This document shows, one piece after another, positions 14,665 through 28,727 of a stretch of 64,000 nucleotides of DNA (its first letter is position 1; the number at the start of each line of letters is the position of its first letter). Origin of the DNA: Anas platyrhynchos (Eukaryota; Chordata; Aves; Anseriformes; Anatidae); assembly GCF_047663525.1 (NCBI RefSeq), contig NC_092621.1, positions 11,977,001 through 12,041,000 of the forward strand, given 5' to 3'. A program made the position numbers and the translations under genes. A model generated the notes under the pieces. The model was not told where the DNA came from, searched no databases, and was given only the letters and a program-made list of their open reading frames with translations.

Positions 14665-15733
14665 CATTCTTCTGGACAGACTGTCCAGCTGAGAGGTGAA
14701 CAGGCTCGTGCTGTGCTGGGTGATGAACTGGCTCAACAGTAGAGCTCAAAGGGTTGCAGGGAATGGGGCTACATCTGGCAGGTGGCTGGACACTGGCGGT
14801 GCTCCACAGGGCTCAGTTCTAGGGCCAGTCCTGTTCCACAATTTTATCAGCAATCAATGCAGGAATGGAATGAACCCTCAGCAACTTTGTCAACAAAGCT
14901 AAACGGGGGGGGGGGGGGGTGCTGCTGGCTGCTTGCAAGCATGAGAGGCCTTGTAGAGGGATCTAGATACCTCGGAGCACTGGGTGATCATCAATGGCAT
15001 GAAGTTCAGCCAAGGAAAATGCTGGGTGCTGCACTGGAGACAGAGCAATGCCAGACACAATCTGGAGGTGCTGGTCCACAGCAGGCTCAATGTGAGCCAG
15101 CAGTGTACCTGGGCAGCCAAGAGGGCAAAGAGCATTTTGGGGTGCATTAAACACAGCACAGCCAGCCAGCCAAAGGAGGTGATTCTCCCACTATACTTAG
15201 CATTGGTGCAGCCTCTCCTTGAATATCAGGTGCAGTTCTGGGCTCCACAATATAAAGAGGATGTTAAGGTCCTTGAAAGTGTTCAGAGGAGGACAAGAAA
15301 GCTGATAAAAGGGCCAGAAGGCATGTCCTGTGACGGGAGACTGAGGTCACTTAGGTTGTCTACTTTGGAGAAAAGGAGGCTCAGCGGCAGCCTCATTGCT
15401 GTCTGCATCTTCCTGAGCAGGGGAACAGGAGAGGTGGGTACCGGTCTCTGCTCCCTGGGAACTGATGACAGGCTGTGTGGGAATGGCACAAAGCTGCACC
15501 AGGGGAGGTTCACACTGGAGATTAAGAGCAATTCCTTTACTGTGAGGGTGGCCAACCACTAGAAGAGGCTTCCTAGCAAGGTGGCTGATGCCCCATGCCT
15601 GTCAGGACTCAAGAGGCATTTGGACAACGTCCTCAATAACATGCTTTGACTTTTGGCTAGCCATGAAGTGGTCAGGCAGTTGGACTTGATGATCCTTGTA
15701 GGTCCCTTTCAACTAAACTATTCTATTCTATAG
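14665..15733 (+). mobile_element. CR1 LINE, 5'-truncated, reverse-transcriptase C-terminal part and 3' end
   Basis: CR1 is the main avian non-LTR retrotransposon. Broken frames between 14696 and 15562 show CR1 reverse-transcriptase landmarks: a GAPQGSVLGPVLF segment near 14796-14835, then NVSQQC, KAKSILG-like, LVQPLLEYQVQFWAPQYK, VLESVQRRTRKL and the LHQGRFTL segment. The element ends in the typical tail (TTGGACTTGATGATCCTTGTAGG, shown here only in part by its position near 15680) followed by ATTCT-type repeats near 15720. Frameshifts and a 15-base G-run at 14905-14919 show it is dead. It sits antisense to ADAMTS12 within intron 2. Confidence 0.9.
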
Positions 15734-18661
15734 ATCTGTGCCAAATATTGGATGGTAAATGCAAAACATTGGTTTGTAGAGACATCTTGCCACATACGTA
15801 TCATTAGCCTTGCTAGCTGGACACAACTAGTTGGGCAGAAAGGCTGACAGGCAGCTCCCAAATGCCTAACATTATTTCTCTCAGTCAGCAGCAATTGCTT
15901 CCTGGCACAGCTGTGCTTCACAAACTGTACAAGTACCATGCCAGTATGTAAGTTAGGGCCACGATTTAATTCTACAGTGGAAAAATGACAGTGAGAAATA
16001 CTACTGAATTTCCAAATTCAATACATACACAAATCCAACACAGATACATGGCTCATTATATTGCCACGGTCAGGTTAAATGACAAGGTCTGTTCAGGTAT
16101 TTAATCAGGTTAAAAAGAAATAAAATAAAGGCCGTAACCACACTTTTTTGGTGGTTTTTGTTTTTGTTATTTGTTCGCTTTGATTTTGTTTTTAAAGTCA
16201 GATCAGTTCGATCTTCTAACTTAGACAGATAAGGAACCCAAGTGTGACTTGCTCAGTCACAAGAACAGCCTGCATGAGGGCTGAGAGTCAGAAATGCCAA
16301 CACGGACAGTCCATAAATTGCTACACTTCACAGAAATTCATCCTCTTTGAGATTGAACTATTACACTTCCTGTTTTTCTGATTTGAACTTTTAACTCATC
16401 CAAGACTTACCCATTTACAGGTTTTGTATGTCATTGCCCCTCTGTTCTGCATCTTGGGTCTTCATACTGTAGTGTCTGGATAAAGAATAACTTGCCATGA
16501 AATGTTAGTTGGGACTTCATAGATCAAGGAACACAAAATCTTAACAATGGGAAAACACTTGTCCAAGGATGAAAAACACAACTCAATTTGGCTAACTTTT
16601 GTCTCCACCAATAAACTGGAAATAGACAAGTTGTTTTGCTTACATTTTAAAATGTTTAATTGCCATTCAAGCTCTTTACAGAACAATCTCCTGAGAAATG
16701 TTATAATAATCAATTTAACTGGAGCAAGCCCACATGCAGCAACATTCATAATATGAAGGGACTATGCCAATACCTGCTCTGCCATCTTGTCTGAAGAAGA
16801 TATGTCCTCATTACAAGAAAACAGCCCAAAAGATAACACTACTACTGGGTTAGAGATCGTATTCCTTTCTAATGACCAGCAAAGCAGTTCAGAGCACTGC
16901 TACATCACAAATTTGATGGCCTAAAACCTCACCTGGGTAAAGAAGCGTAGCTGATAAACTGGCATTACATGCCTAGTCTCTGCGAGAGTATTGACTCTCT
17001 TACCCCTTTTCCTGGAAGACAGAAATAATTATTGCAAGCAGGGGCTTTGCAGTTAGTCATAGCTAATTTACGCTCTCCAGTTTCATTCCCTCCTCAGATT
17101 TGGATTGCCTCCCCTGGGAGCTGTAATGGACATTTAAGATTTATAACTCCCCTTTGCATCTTTCTCCTGAATTGCTAATACTCTCAGACTTTTGAACTCT
17201 TCTCCAAAGCTAAGTGAAATCCATTTTCTCAATTCATAGGGAACACTTAATTGGATAAACAAGAGGCATGTTGTCCCCATGGCTTAGCGAGCCATAAAAG
17301 AAGAAACATACATTTCTCTGTGTAAGGAGAAACCTGTACTACTTTAATTCATCCCCTCTTTCTGGATGTTGGGATTGGGATCCTACTTTGAAGAAATAGC
17401 AGTAGCTTCCTCTGCGCATTTTGATGCAAAAAAGGTTAAAATATCTGTCACTTTTTGACAAGAATCTGCTAACAAACTGTAATTTAACTAGATTATACAA
17501 AGACATATCAAAAGCTGTCAGCAAGTACTGAGCAACTCTAAACTGACACAACATAAAAGTCTGTTAGGAAAAGAAACCCAGTTTCTCCCTGTGGTTGCGA
17601 GTTATTAGGAAAAAGACGATGTGTAGACAATGCAGTTCAAATGCTTTGCTGTCATCATAGACATGGCCAAGACTGCTAAATGCAGATTAAGATCTAATGA
17701 GGCCCTTTGAGGACAGAGAGCAACAAAGGGCATCCAGATTTCACATGGAAGGCAGAGCCAGAAAGACCTTGTTTACAAAAGAAATCCTCAAATCTCACGG
17801 CAGCAATGGCAGCCAAGTGCTGCCTTCTATACCAGGCACAAAGCAACTTTCAAGAGGAGGGCACCTACATTAACAAGATATGCTGCAACAATACTCTGGG
17901 TTGGTGAAAACAATTACATACTGCGTGCCACACGAAGGCAAGAATGGCCAGACTGGATTACAAAGATCCCTTCGGTCAAGGAGGTTCTTAGAGAAAGGTT
18001 ATATGAACAGTACAAGGATGAAATGACATATTCCTGACCTCAAGATAGTCTGGCAATCTTCCGTTCATAAGGGCTTTGTGAGTCAAAGGCCGCACTCTTA
18101 TCACGTTGGAATTGAATTTTGCTGGAGCTTTTCTCCATCAGTAGCTTATTTGATTCATTTACTATATTGCCATCCAAATTATTCCATGTTTACCCACCTT
18201 CTAAGGTCAATTTAAATGACAGATTATGTCTCAGTAATTCAGCAATTTTATATTAATTCCTTTGAACCACTGGTTAAATACCATCTTATCCTAGTGATAT
18301 ATTATTTTTCATTAAATAATGTCACTTCTCTGCTACCGCCTTATCTCCTCCAACCATTTATTTGATTCTCAGTCACACACACTAAAAAGAAATCTCAGAA
18401 AGGCTTCCTGATTCTGAAATGTTTGAAAAAGCTCCCACTTGGTGCACCCTTAAAAAGCTTTTCTTCAAAACATTTTTTTTGTTTAGAACCCTTTTTTTCA
18501 GTCATCTGGCCAGCTTGTATGTTAATTTTCATTCTCCCTGTCCCCCACCTGAATGTAATCACTGCATTTGCAAGAACAAACTTTTGGTTTTCCTTTTGCT
18601 TACTTTTTCTTCTTACTCTGCTGTTTATTCCCACCAGCTTTTTTTGTGCTTTAAAACCCAC

Positions 18662-18700
18662 AAAAAAAAAAAAAAAAAACAAAAAACAAAAAACAAAAAA
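18662..18700 (+). repeat. A-rich simple repeat, A-run then (A6C)n
   Basis: An A-run of about 18 is followed by roughly three A6C units. Both strands give spurious Lys- or Phe-rich frames here. Confidence 0.93.
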
Positions 18701-21700
18701 CATAACTCTCACTTGTCTTGAGCTTCCAAAATAATAATATTAATCAAACTCTGTATCACTTAAGTATCTTACCCTTCTAGCTGTTTTCTTTCAAGTCTTC
18801 ATAATTTTTAAGCAGTTTCTCTTTTGTAAGTTAAACAGACCCATAGCAGACTTGCACTACATACAGAGGAGTAGAAATCAGAGCTGCAAGCTCCAGCACA
18901 AGTTTATAGCTACAAATTATTGCATGCAATTCTAACATGTCTTAAGAATCCCAGTCTTAGATTCTGTACCTTATTTTCAGCACAGCACCATGACCGGATT
19001 AAAATGTTTTTTGCCCTAGAAGAATGAACCTTGACAGTCCACAGTAAAAAAAAAAAATAATAAGGTTACAGACTGAGAAATGTAACACTTTTAAAAATTT
19101 ATTTATCATGAAATACAATGCATCAGTAAAACAAGTACAGTTTCCCCTTTCTAGGTGTTTTATCCAGCTTAACACAGCAGAAAGACTGGGAAGGGTGATT
19201 ATTACATATTTAGTACCTGTTTGTACTAACACTTAAGGACATAAATAACCTTCCTTGTCAAAATAGGGCCATAGATGAAAGAAGCAGTCATTGACAGCTA
19301 TCATAATAATAGCTGAATTGGCAAAAGTGCAGAGAAAATACAGCAATCACATGGGTAATTGTACTCAGGCAGCTGGTATACTATGCCATTCTGCACAGCA
19401 GGAGAGGGGGAAAAAGAAAACACACATCAGTGATGCTACAAAGAGCAGTTCTATTTCATTCATGTTTCCCTGCTCTGCATAAGACACTCAAGTACACAGC
19501 CACTGACTAAGAAGTGAAGCCACTGCAACTTCAATTGTGAAGGTAAACAGGCACCGCACGTAAGTTATCTACTCCAGGCATCAGTAGGCAGGATTCACTC
19601 TGATTATTCTTGAGTCAAGTTTGGAAGTCTTTTCTTCCAAGACATTAAATTTTCTCTTTCCTGAAGGCATAGCACGCTGGAAACCTACACACCCCGCAGA
19701 TCTCCGAATACTTTTTTATCTCCCCATGCCCTCTGTAAGGCAGAGGGGGGCATTGGGGTCCATTGGTTTCATTCTATATACTGCTTCACATTATAACAGA
19801 GCCCAGATACTTTGTGAGCCACCTGCCAGCATGCTGCACTGTTGGAAGTGCTTCTTTTTATGGCAACTGTGCTACAGAAAAGGCATATAAAGAAATCCAC
19901 TTTATGAAAAAAATGCAGCCTTCTCATACATGATTGCACTTCAAGAACCAGGTGTGTGATGTCTGCAGGTGCTTGATCAACTCTCTGGTCTTCATATGAA
20001 TTCCTCACCTGCCTTTTCCAGCCCCCAACTTACTATTATTATTCCAAATCTTACAGCCCAATATGTCTTATGTATTGCTCCAAATCTTAGAGCCCTGAGC
20101 AGAAAGGATTTCATGCCATGAAATGATACACAAAGGAGCAGTGAAGGAGAGTTGCAGTTTATATGCACCGAGTACTCTTACTGAAGCTCCTTCTTCATTT
20201 AACTACCTGCACGTATGCAGAATTGTGAGGGGTCATAGAAGTCACAGTGCTGAGATTACTGCAGAGTCAACAGCAGCAAAATGAATTTTAATGTGTTCAA
20301 GTCTGCAACTTCCCCAGATGCAACTGTTATTAATATCTGAAAACACAGCCCCTCCAAGTACTGGGCATAGTGGCAGCAGGATGAAAATGCTGCCTCTCAA
20401 CACAGGTTACTAGAGTGTCTGGGGGCAACCACAACCTAAGATTGACGACTTCTGGCTTACATTCTGGCAAACACATCATTACCAGCAAGTAACAGATCTG
20501 AAGGAAACTGCAGACACTTTTTTCTTCCCTCAATTTTCTTTCATTTGAAAAACCTAAATAACATAAATCTAGAGAACTATATGCCAGGTCTGTTCGTTTT
20601 CCATATAAGATTTGTTCTGGTTATAAAATTCACAGATCAGGACATTCTTCTGCCTATCTTTACAAATAGAAATTTGATCCATTGAAGAATGCAAAAATGA
20701 TTTGCAATTAATTGATTGCCACCACTGTACAAGTCACAATCAACTATGCAATACTCAAAACGTGCAAAGAGAGATATTTGCACAAGTTCCCTACAATATC
20801 ATTTCTGCCCTTACATATTGATGAAAATACAGTTCAATAGAATATTCCACTGATTTGACTGCTCCCACATCCATCCAAAATTAACAAGCATCCCATCACA
20901 GACTAAGTAACAAAGTTTTGGAAATGGGAACAATTGTTTGGTATATGTTGTCTTATTTTGAAATGCTGAGTCCTTTAAAGCTGAGAATTTTTTCTACCAG
21001 TTCCTACCCCTACTACCCTCCCCAGCTCATCCCCCCAAAAAAAGCAGATTGAGATCAACTAAAATAATGTAATGAACAAGCTGGGAAAATATTTTTCCAA
21101 TACTTTTTATAAATCCAAAACATAACCTGTTTGTTAACTTTCATTCAGGAAGGTATTCAAAACCACATACCAAGAGGCAAACCCATAAATAAAAATTTAG
21201 TTTTAAATCCAACTAAAGTTCCAGTTGAAATGATATGATGTGGGCATGTAGGGAAAAGGAGGGAAAAAAAAAAAAAACATGTTTTGTTCAGTGACAGAAC
21301 TCTACAAATTAAATGCAGTTGATCTGAAATTACTAGAAGTAATTATTCATAGTCAAATTTTTGGCAGAGACTTTTCTGAAGTGGCACCCATGAACTGTAG
21401 TGTAATGGAGTTCAGTAAGGGTTAAATACTACCTACAATGTTATTTCAGCTCCATAAATCCCTTTGGTGGGTCCTTATAGTAACGCATATATTCATATTC
21501 CTTTTGCTAACACAGAAGCATGTTAATTCCTAACAAAGGAGTTGCTGCAAAAGGGAAATAAATTACTTAGCAATTGTTTTTGCCAAAAGCAAACAAGCTT
21601 TGTCCCCTAATATGTAATCCACTGTTTCCTTGATCTGATCTAATCAAAAAGACAGTGTACCTGACTAGATCTTGATTCATCTATCTAATAAACTCAAGCA

Positions 21701-22284
21701 CAGAGAAAAATACAATGGAATACAAAATGAAGGCATAAACCACAATTAACAAAAATGAAGAAAAATAGCTGCTTATACCATTAAGTTGCATTAAGCTCCA
21801 GAGCTATGGCTGTGTAACAATGTTGCAAAGGAACCAAAGGCAGTTTTTTTTCTTCATAGCAACTTTCCTCATGTTTACATTTTGGATTAAAAATCAGAGA
21901 CTGTTACACAGGATAAGACTGTTACACTGGAAAGAAATTTGTAAGAAAACTTGAGACAAGTTGAGCTGAGATAGACACTCTATACAAAGACAAGCAAGAA
22001 CTCACAATGAATTCTCCAAATATTCCTACAATTACAATAAGTAGTTACAGATATGGCTGTGTGGGAGGTAATGCTCATTTACGACAATTCACTGAGAAGG
22101 CTGAGCACAAAGGTAAGAATTCACTGCAGATTAATGAAAAGCGATACATAATGGCATACCAAAGGAGAAAAAGCAGCAGAGAAACAGCCTCAATCTTTGT
22201 GCATTAAGTGATGGGCTCTGACCTGTCTGCTTCATGGCAAAAGAAAAGAAACTTGTTTATAACAGCTTAATGACTGTCAAAGGG

Positions 22285-22316
<32 letters not shown>
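22285..22316 (+). repeat. Poly(A) run, 32 bases
   Basis: An uninterrupted A-run in ADAMTS12 intron 2. No transposon body was recognised next to it. Confidence 0.97.
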
Positions 22317-22320
<4 letters not shown>

Positions 22321-24935
22321 CTATCAGGTGTTCTGAAACACTAGGAAACAAAAAGGTAACAGAGACTATACTATGCAACCGAATAAAAGCATCTCAAACA
22401 CCATGATCAATGACTGAACATTCATTGTCTCCTCCAAGACAGCAACTTCAGGAAGAATCAAAAAGAAGCTAACAGAAAGCTAGTTAAAAACTAAATGGAT
22501 TTAGATGTAGCTTCTTTCAAGTGTTAAACTTCATAGTAAAGATCCACATCTCTAGCACCAGGTGACTCTGGGGAGCCCAAGAAAGTATGTAAAAGATGAA
22601 GTTGTTAATAGATTCAATAAAAACAATCCAATAAATTTCATATCAAAAAGTTTGATGGCAGCAAAAACATGAGGGAGATGTCCTAATACCCTATTCTTAC
22701 TCTTCCCTAGATATTTATTTGCCAACATTGTTGGACACAGGATACTGAGTAAAACAGACCTTCACCTTACCCACAGCTTCCAATCTTATGGTCTCAATCA
22801 GATTTGCTCCACAATGGTTCTAGACAAGGAAACCAATCTAGTTAACATTGCATCAAAATAAACAGATATTCGAGTTCTAATTGAGCAGTGTTTTAAATAT
22901 ATACATACATATTTATATTTGGGGGAAAAAAAAAACACATTTGCATAAACCTTAACACGAGTTATAAATACAACGGATTTAGATCTTTTTTTTTTTGATT
23001 TCCAGGCATCAAAAAGCCTAAGCAGTTTTACTAGGGACTTGTCAGAGCTACCTGGAATACACAATGGATGTGTCTAAACATTGCCGCTTCTTAGCCAACA
23101 AGACCAGTTCATTATTACTACTAGTTAATTAGTTATTTTTAAAGCTTGCAATTTCAAATCAGTCTTTCTCCAGAGCACAACTTGGAGCCAGCGTGAGCAT
23201 AAAGCACATAAGTATCCCAGCCTAAATTAGTAGCTACTTGAATTTTATCTCAATTTACAAGTGGTTTGGGGAAGTTCTTTGATAAGCCTCAGCTTCTAGA
23301 GAAACCCAACATATTTGGGCATGGCTTGATAACACCCAACATATATGACAGCCCTGAAGTCTTCGTAATACACAGGTATGTACCTTAGCCCGTAAGCTTT
23401 AGCTACAGTTCAAACCTTCTGCAATGCTACAGGTACATATATATTTGTGTATGTGTCTAATACACATGTATATATAATAGCCCCCTGATGCTGACCCTGC
23501 TCACAGCCTACAGCTGCTCCTCTGTGGAACACTGAATAGGCAGAACCTGATCTCCAAACTGCTGGCTGGCAGCTGTGGCTGGAAGCCAGGATCACAGAGC
23601 TGCTGTAAAAGCACCAGCAGCCCATCTATCCTCTAACTGAAAGCAGTAGGCACAGGGTATTTCAGTCTGGTGTTTACAACACCCACTGCTGTCTACCACT
23701 TAACTTATGGCCATTGTTTGTCTGCCCAGAACAGGAGCAAGGCAGGCTTTTCTTGGTGCTTTTTTTTTATTATTATTATTTTTAATTTTTTTCTTTTTTT
23801 AAACAGATAGATGAAAAAGGCATACAACTGGCGAGATTTGTCCCTATTACTGTCACATTATATGCATCACTGGGTATGTAGGAAAGCATGAGCTCTTCCC
23901 CTCTTACGCTCATCGTTAATAATTACATACAAAGGATGTGCTGTGATGGGCAGCAGGTACAGCACACTGTTAATATGGCAACCAGAGAAAACAATTCTGT
24001 TAATCCCCAAGCTGGACCCTTCCTTTCAGCATCATAAAAATGAATTAAAGAGAGGGAGAAAAAAAAAAAAAAAAGTTGTATGAAGAGCAGAACTAATCAA
24101 AACCTGTTTTCTCCCCGGATTTGCTTCCCACATGCTCCATTTCCTCACTTACAGCTTTTTTCTCCAGTCTCTCTGGAATCTCTTCCTTCTGCAATCCTCA
24201 ATGCCAGCAGTAGCACTGCATCCTACCCTGTACCATGTCATAGTTGTACCTGTGTACGTTCATCATGTCTCTGATTAGGAGATCCCACCTTTCTCTGCAA
24301 AATCAGTAATAACTTAATATCTTTGATATGTCCATTTCTCTTTCAGATTGGGCAGAGTTTGGCCAACAACATTCAAAGGTACTAGAAGAAACAAAGAACA
24401 GACTGCCTTACAAACCCTATCAATCATGCTGAAATACATTTTTTTTTAGTATATTTTTATGTATATTTTTCAATTCTGGGTTCTGAACCCTTAGACTGAA
24501 GTCACGCTCCCACAGCTTTCTCTGAGTGAATGAAAAGCTTTGAAGCTTTTTTATATATAAAAAAACACAACACAGGTGAAATCACCAGTGGATATTTTTG
24601 AGGGGCAAGAAGAACAAAAAAATGCACACAGAGACAATTTATTAAAAAGACTGATGGCAACTGGAAATATGACTGGGTAGCTCTGCCTTATAACAATATT
24701 CCAAAGCAATTAGCAAGTAACCACAGGATTATACAAGAAAATAAGATTCCTTAATACCTTCTAAGAAATGTCTGCCCTCTGTACCGTCAAAAAATAGTTA
24801 TTTTGAAGCAGCAAGGCAGTCTAATCCTGAGTACATCATTCAGGGTAGTTACTACCAACTAATCCCTACCTTAACATACCTAATTAATGACAATTCCACT
24901 GATGTGTAACGTTATAAAAACTGCAGCCAAGCCCA

Positions 24936-24991
24936 GCTCCTGGGCTAGCAACTTCACACTGGTCAAAGGTGACAAGGCCAAGCCCAGGAGC
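24936..24991. repeat. 11-bp inverted repeat, 34-base loop
   Basis: GCTCCTGGGCT at 24936-24946 pairs perfectly with AGCCCAGGAGC at 24981-24991. It stands out as a GC-rich stem in an AT-rich surrounding. Confidence 0.85.
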
Positions 24992-26628
24992 CACTGACAC
25001 AGCCGGATTCTCAAGTACTGAGATCACTGATGAGATTCATTTGACCTGTCAATTAGAGTATTTTTGCTGACAATAGACTGGGGGAAGGGAGCTGGCAGAT
25101 GGATAAAGTTGGATTTCAAACACAAAGAAAAGGGATGGATAAAGTAAAGTACTGCAGCAAACGCTATTCAAAGTTTGAATGATTAATCTGTTTAACAACA
25201 CACAAAAAAAGCACCACCCCCACAGACCCTACCTTTTCTTGGTCTTTGGAGAAAATAAAACCACACACACAGGTCAAGCAAAAAGAATATCCAAATATTT
25301 ATTATTATATGGAGAAAAATGGCAAACAAAGCATGACATTGAACAGATGCCTAGAGAACACTGGATTTACTTTCAGTGTATTATTTTTCTACTTACAGCA
25401 TTTTCCGTACTACTGCCTAAGAAAAGAAATGTACAGCAAGTACACAACAGAGTTACTGAGCAGGTCATTCCTTCTTTACAAGTGACAGAAGGAGCCAAGT
25501 CACAACATTTAGACTTTGGAAGTTCCATTATATCCAAACATGGAGAAATCCCCATCCCCAGGGAAAAGGTAGGCAGCTTGCTTTCATGCCTGGCATTCTT
25601 CAGATGGGTCATTCCTACACTTCGCCTCCAGCAGATTATCACTGGCTAGACAAACTGGAAGAGGATGCTGTGGAGATATCACTGACATTAATAAGGAGAC
25701 ACTTGTTCCAAGAATGGAGTTCACCTATTGAGGTAGTACAGCAGGAATACACTCCACTTCACTGTCATCTGCACCTCTTAAAGTAAGAGCCACTAAATCT
25801 GCATGCTTGTCCTGACACATTCTGGAGCTGTAGAGTTCCCCATCATGGAACAGTGTTGAATCTAATTTCAGATGGTCATAAGGGCAATTTAAAGAAAAGA
25901 GAAATGTAGCCTTTTTAAGCATACTTCTGTATTCTCAAGTATTTACACACTTGTGATAATGAAAATCTACTTGCATTTGAAGAGAAATAATTTTACTGGT
26001 CACGGGTATGCCATAGGGCAATACAAAAACACGACCATTTTTCTGGGCTGGAGGAGTAAGTTAGGCAGGAGTTTTGCAGGGCTCTAGTGGCTATCTTTAA
26101 TAACAAGTTAAAGAAGTTTTTCAGAGCTAACAAACCAACCTCACAAGCTGGAAGATGTAGAAGCAGACAAGAATCCCTATTACCTCTTAGTGATGTGTTT
26201 ACTTCAGAACAAAATATCATAAAACCATTTTAAAGTACAGATTCCTTTATCCCCCAACCTTGTCTAAGGAAAGCCCTAGCTTTGCACAGTCTGACAACAC
26301 GATGCATGCTTTCCATGTCCCCAAGAAAGTCTAGAACAGTAGTATTAAACTACTTGCACAGAACACATAACTAATGAAGTACTGTTATGGTACCTGCACA
26401 AAACTTTTCAGCTGGAGACAGATCATGAGATAATGCACGGTTCAGCATGGAAAAGCTATCTCACACTAAGCAGAAAAGTTTCTTGGGATATAGCAGGAGA
26501 ACAGTGATCATGCTGGGTTTCCCAAAATTGAAGCAAGTCTTCAACAGAAGTTATTCTTGAATGGACCAGATTAAGAAGACAGGTGGCACTCCATATGTAC
26601 TAGGCTTCATTCTTACGTCTCATATAAT

Positions 26629-26652
26629 GGATAGTACTTAAAAGTACTATCC
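26629..26652. repeat. 11-bp inverted repeat with 2-base centre
   Basis: GGATAGTACTT and AAGTACTATCC flank a central AA, making a near-perfect palindrome of 24 bp in ADAMTS12 intron 2. Confidence 0.9.
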
Positions 26653-27981
26653 TGCAAAAAAGGAGAATGGTTACACTTGAGTAGAATTCAACATCGTCGT
26701 TCTTTTCAAAGAGAAGCTTGCCACAAGTGCCAGGGCAGGCACTGATCTGCGTGGAAAGGTCCCACTTGGAGCATCTTCCACCAGCTGCCATAGAAAGAAA
26801 AGCTGTCATACAGCCAGCAAGCAAGTGTTCACAGATGGCTGTTCTGACTGTGGGGACACAGAAGGAAGAACTGAGGCAGGGGAAATCTTAAAAAATCCCG
26901 GGCACAGGCAGCAGACTTGACCCAGTTTTCTACAGACTGATAGCATATGGAGCAGCCAACAGGTCTGGCCTGCCTGCCTGTCACTGCCAAGAAACAGCAC
27001 TGTTCTGCAGCAGCTTGATTTGGGGGAGGCAGAGGGGAGGTGGGAGGAGAAATAAATAAGCAAACAGTACTTCATGACTGTGTACTGCGTTGCTGTTGCC
27101 TGGGCAGCAAACAACAGCAGCACTTCTGGTAAACACTGATGTCCATCAGGACAGGGGCAAGCTTCTGAGCAGCTGGAGAGAGCTGAAGCATGACCTGTAT
27201 GAAGACGTCACCCAGCATGGCCACGAGCTTACCAGATACAAGTGTACAGATCATTCTTAGTTTCCATACTAATGTTCTTCCACTGCTCTTCCATTTCCAT
27301 GCTAATGTTTAAATAGTCTTTGAAGATAAAAACACTACCAGAAGTCCAACAGCAACTGTCTGTTGATAGCTTTACACTATAAACAAGTGTAAAGAAAACA
27401 AAGCCTTAATGATGCTCTGCCATCTGAAAGTGCTATAAACAACGTCTGTGCTCCTGACGAATAAAAGAGGGCCTTATTCTAATGAAGAGGATATAGATTA
27501 TCAGAAAAAAAGTTATCTTCCTGGCTCTTCTGGAAGAGCTACTAATCTTCTACTCAGTGCATAAACCTAGAATATTCATTTCATTCAACTTCTGAAATTT
27601 GTCCCCGCCAGTCCCTCTAAGAGGACAGGCTCACACATGCCTTAACAGCTACGCAAGGGAGCTCAGGACTAACACACGATTGAGAACCAAGGCATTACTG
27701 TTTGGAAAAAGCTCATGATAATCTTTTGCTTGAAAGGCACTGTGGAAACATGGAGCATTATTAGAAGTGTGCCCTACACAGCCTGCCAAGACAAGTCCAA
27801 ATATTATTTCCACAGAGACACAAGAATTAAAACATTTCCTCCCCTCGCTTCCTCTTGGAAACTCTCCTGTATCCAAGAGATTTCACGTCTGTTCTCCCAA
27901 GTGCCACAGTTTTGATCCACTTCTGGCATTCCAGCAGTGACCTTCCCTTCAGGGTCTCCTCCTCTATCTAACCCAAAATAA

Positions 27982-28727
27982 ATAGCAAGTGCCAAATTCC
28001 GCACTTGTGACGGGGCGACCCTGGCTATACGTACAGATTGAGGAACGAGAGGCTGGAGAGCAGCCCCTCAGAAAGGGATCTTGGGGTTCTGGTCAACAGC
28101 AAGCTGAACTTGTACCAGCAGTGTGCCCTGGCAGCCAGGAGAACCAACCACACCCTGGGGTGCATCAGGCACAGCACTGCTACTTTCTCGAGGGAAGGGA
28201 TTGTCCTGCTCTGCTCTGCACTGTTGCGGTCTCCATTACTGTGTGCAGCCTTGGATGCCACAGTATTAGAGATAAAACCGTTAGAGAGTGTCCAAAGGAG
28301 GGCTACAAAGATGGTGAAGCGTCAAGAGGGCAAGATGTGTGAGGAGCAGCTGAGGTCCCTTGGTTTGTTCAGCCCAGAGCAGAGCAGGCTGAGGGGAGGC
28401 CTCATGGCGGCCTGCAGCTCCCTCACGAGGGGAGTGGAGGGGCAGGCGCTGAGCTCTGCTCTCTGGGGACAGCGACAGGACCCGAGGGAACGGCATGGAG
28501 CTGGGACAGGGGAGGGTCAGGCTGGGGGTTAGGGAAAGGTGCTGCACCCAGAGGGTGGTCGGGCACTGGGACAGGCTGCCCAGGGCAGTGGGCATGGCAC
28601 CGAGCTGCCATAGTTCAAGAAATGTTTAGACAACACTCTCAGAAATATGGTCTCATTTTTGGGACCCAGGAGTTGGACTTGATGAGCCAAGTGGGTCCCT
28701 TCCCACTTGGGATATTCTATGATGCTA
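27982..28727 (+). mobile_element. CR1 LINE fragment, 5'-truncated
   Basis: The frame at 28038-28532 shows CR1 landmarks: DLGVLVNSKLN, QQCALAARR, TLGCIRHSTA, ESVQRRATKMVK, LRSLGLFSPEQSRLRGGLMA. It continues into the noncoding 3' part with the GGGACAGGCTGCCCAGGG block near 28568 and ends near 28727 with the TTGGACTTGATGA and TTCTATGATG motifs. The GC-rich body contrasts with the AT-rich flanks. The copy lies antisense to ADAMTS12 within intron 2 and carries no intact protein. Confidence 0.9.

Noticed and set aside
25179..25649. 156-codon plus-strand frame in ADAMTS12 intron 2
   Set aside because: One frame of this length is about what chance gives in six frames of 64 kb at this GC content. No domain, signal or recognisable motif was seen.
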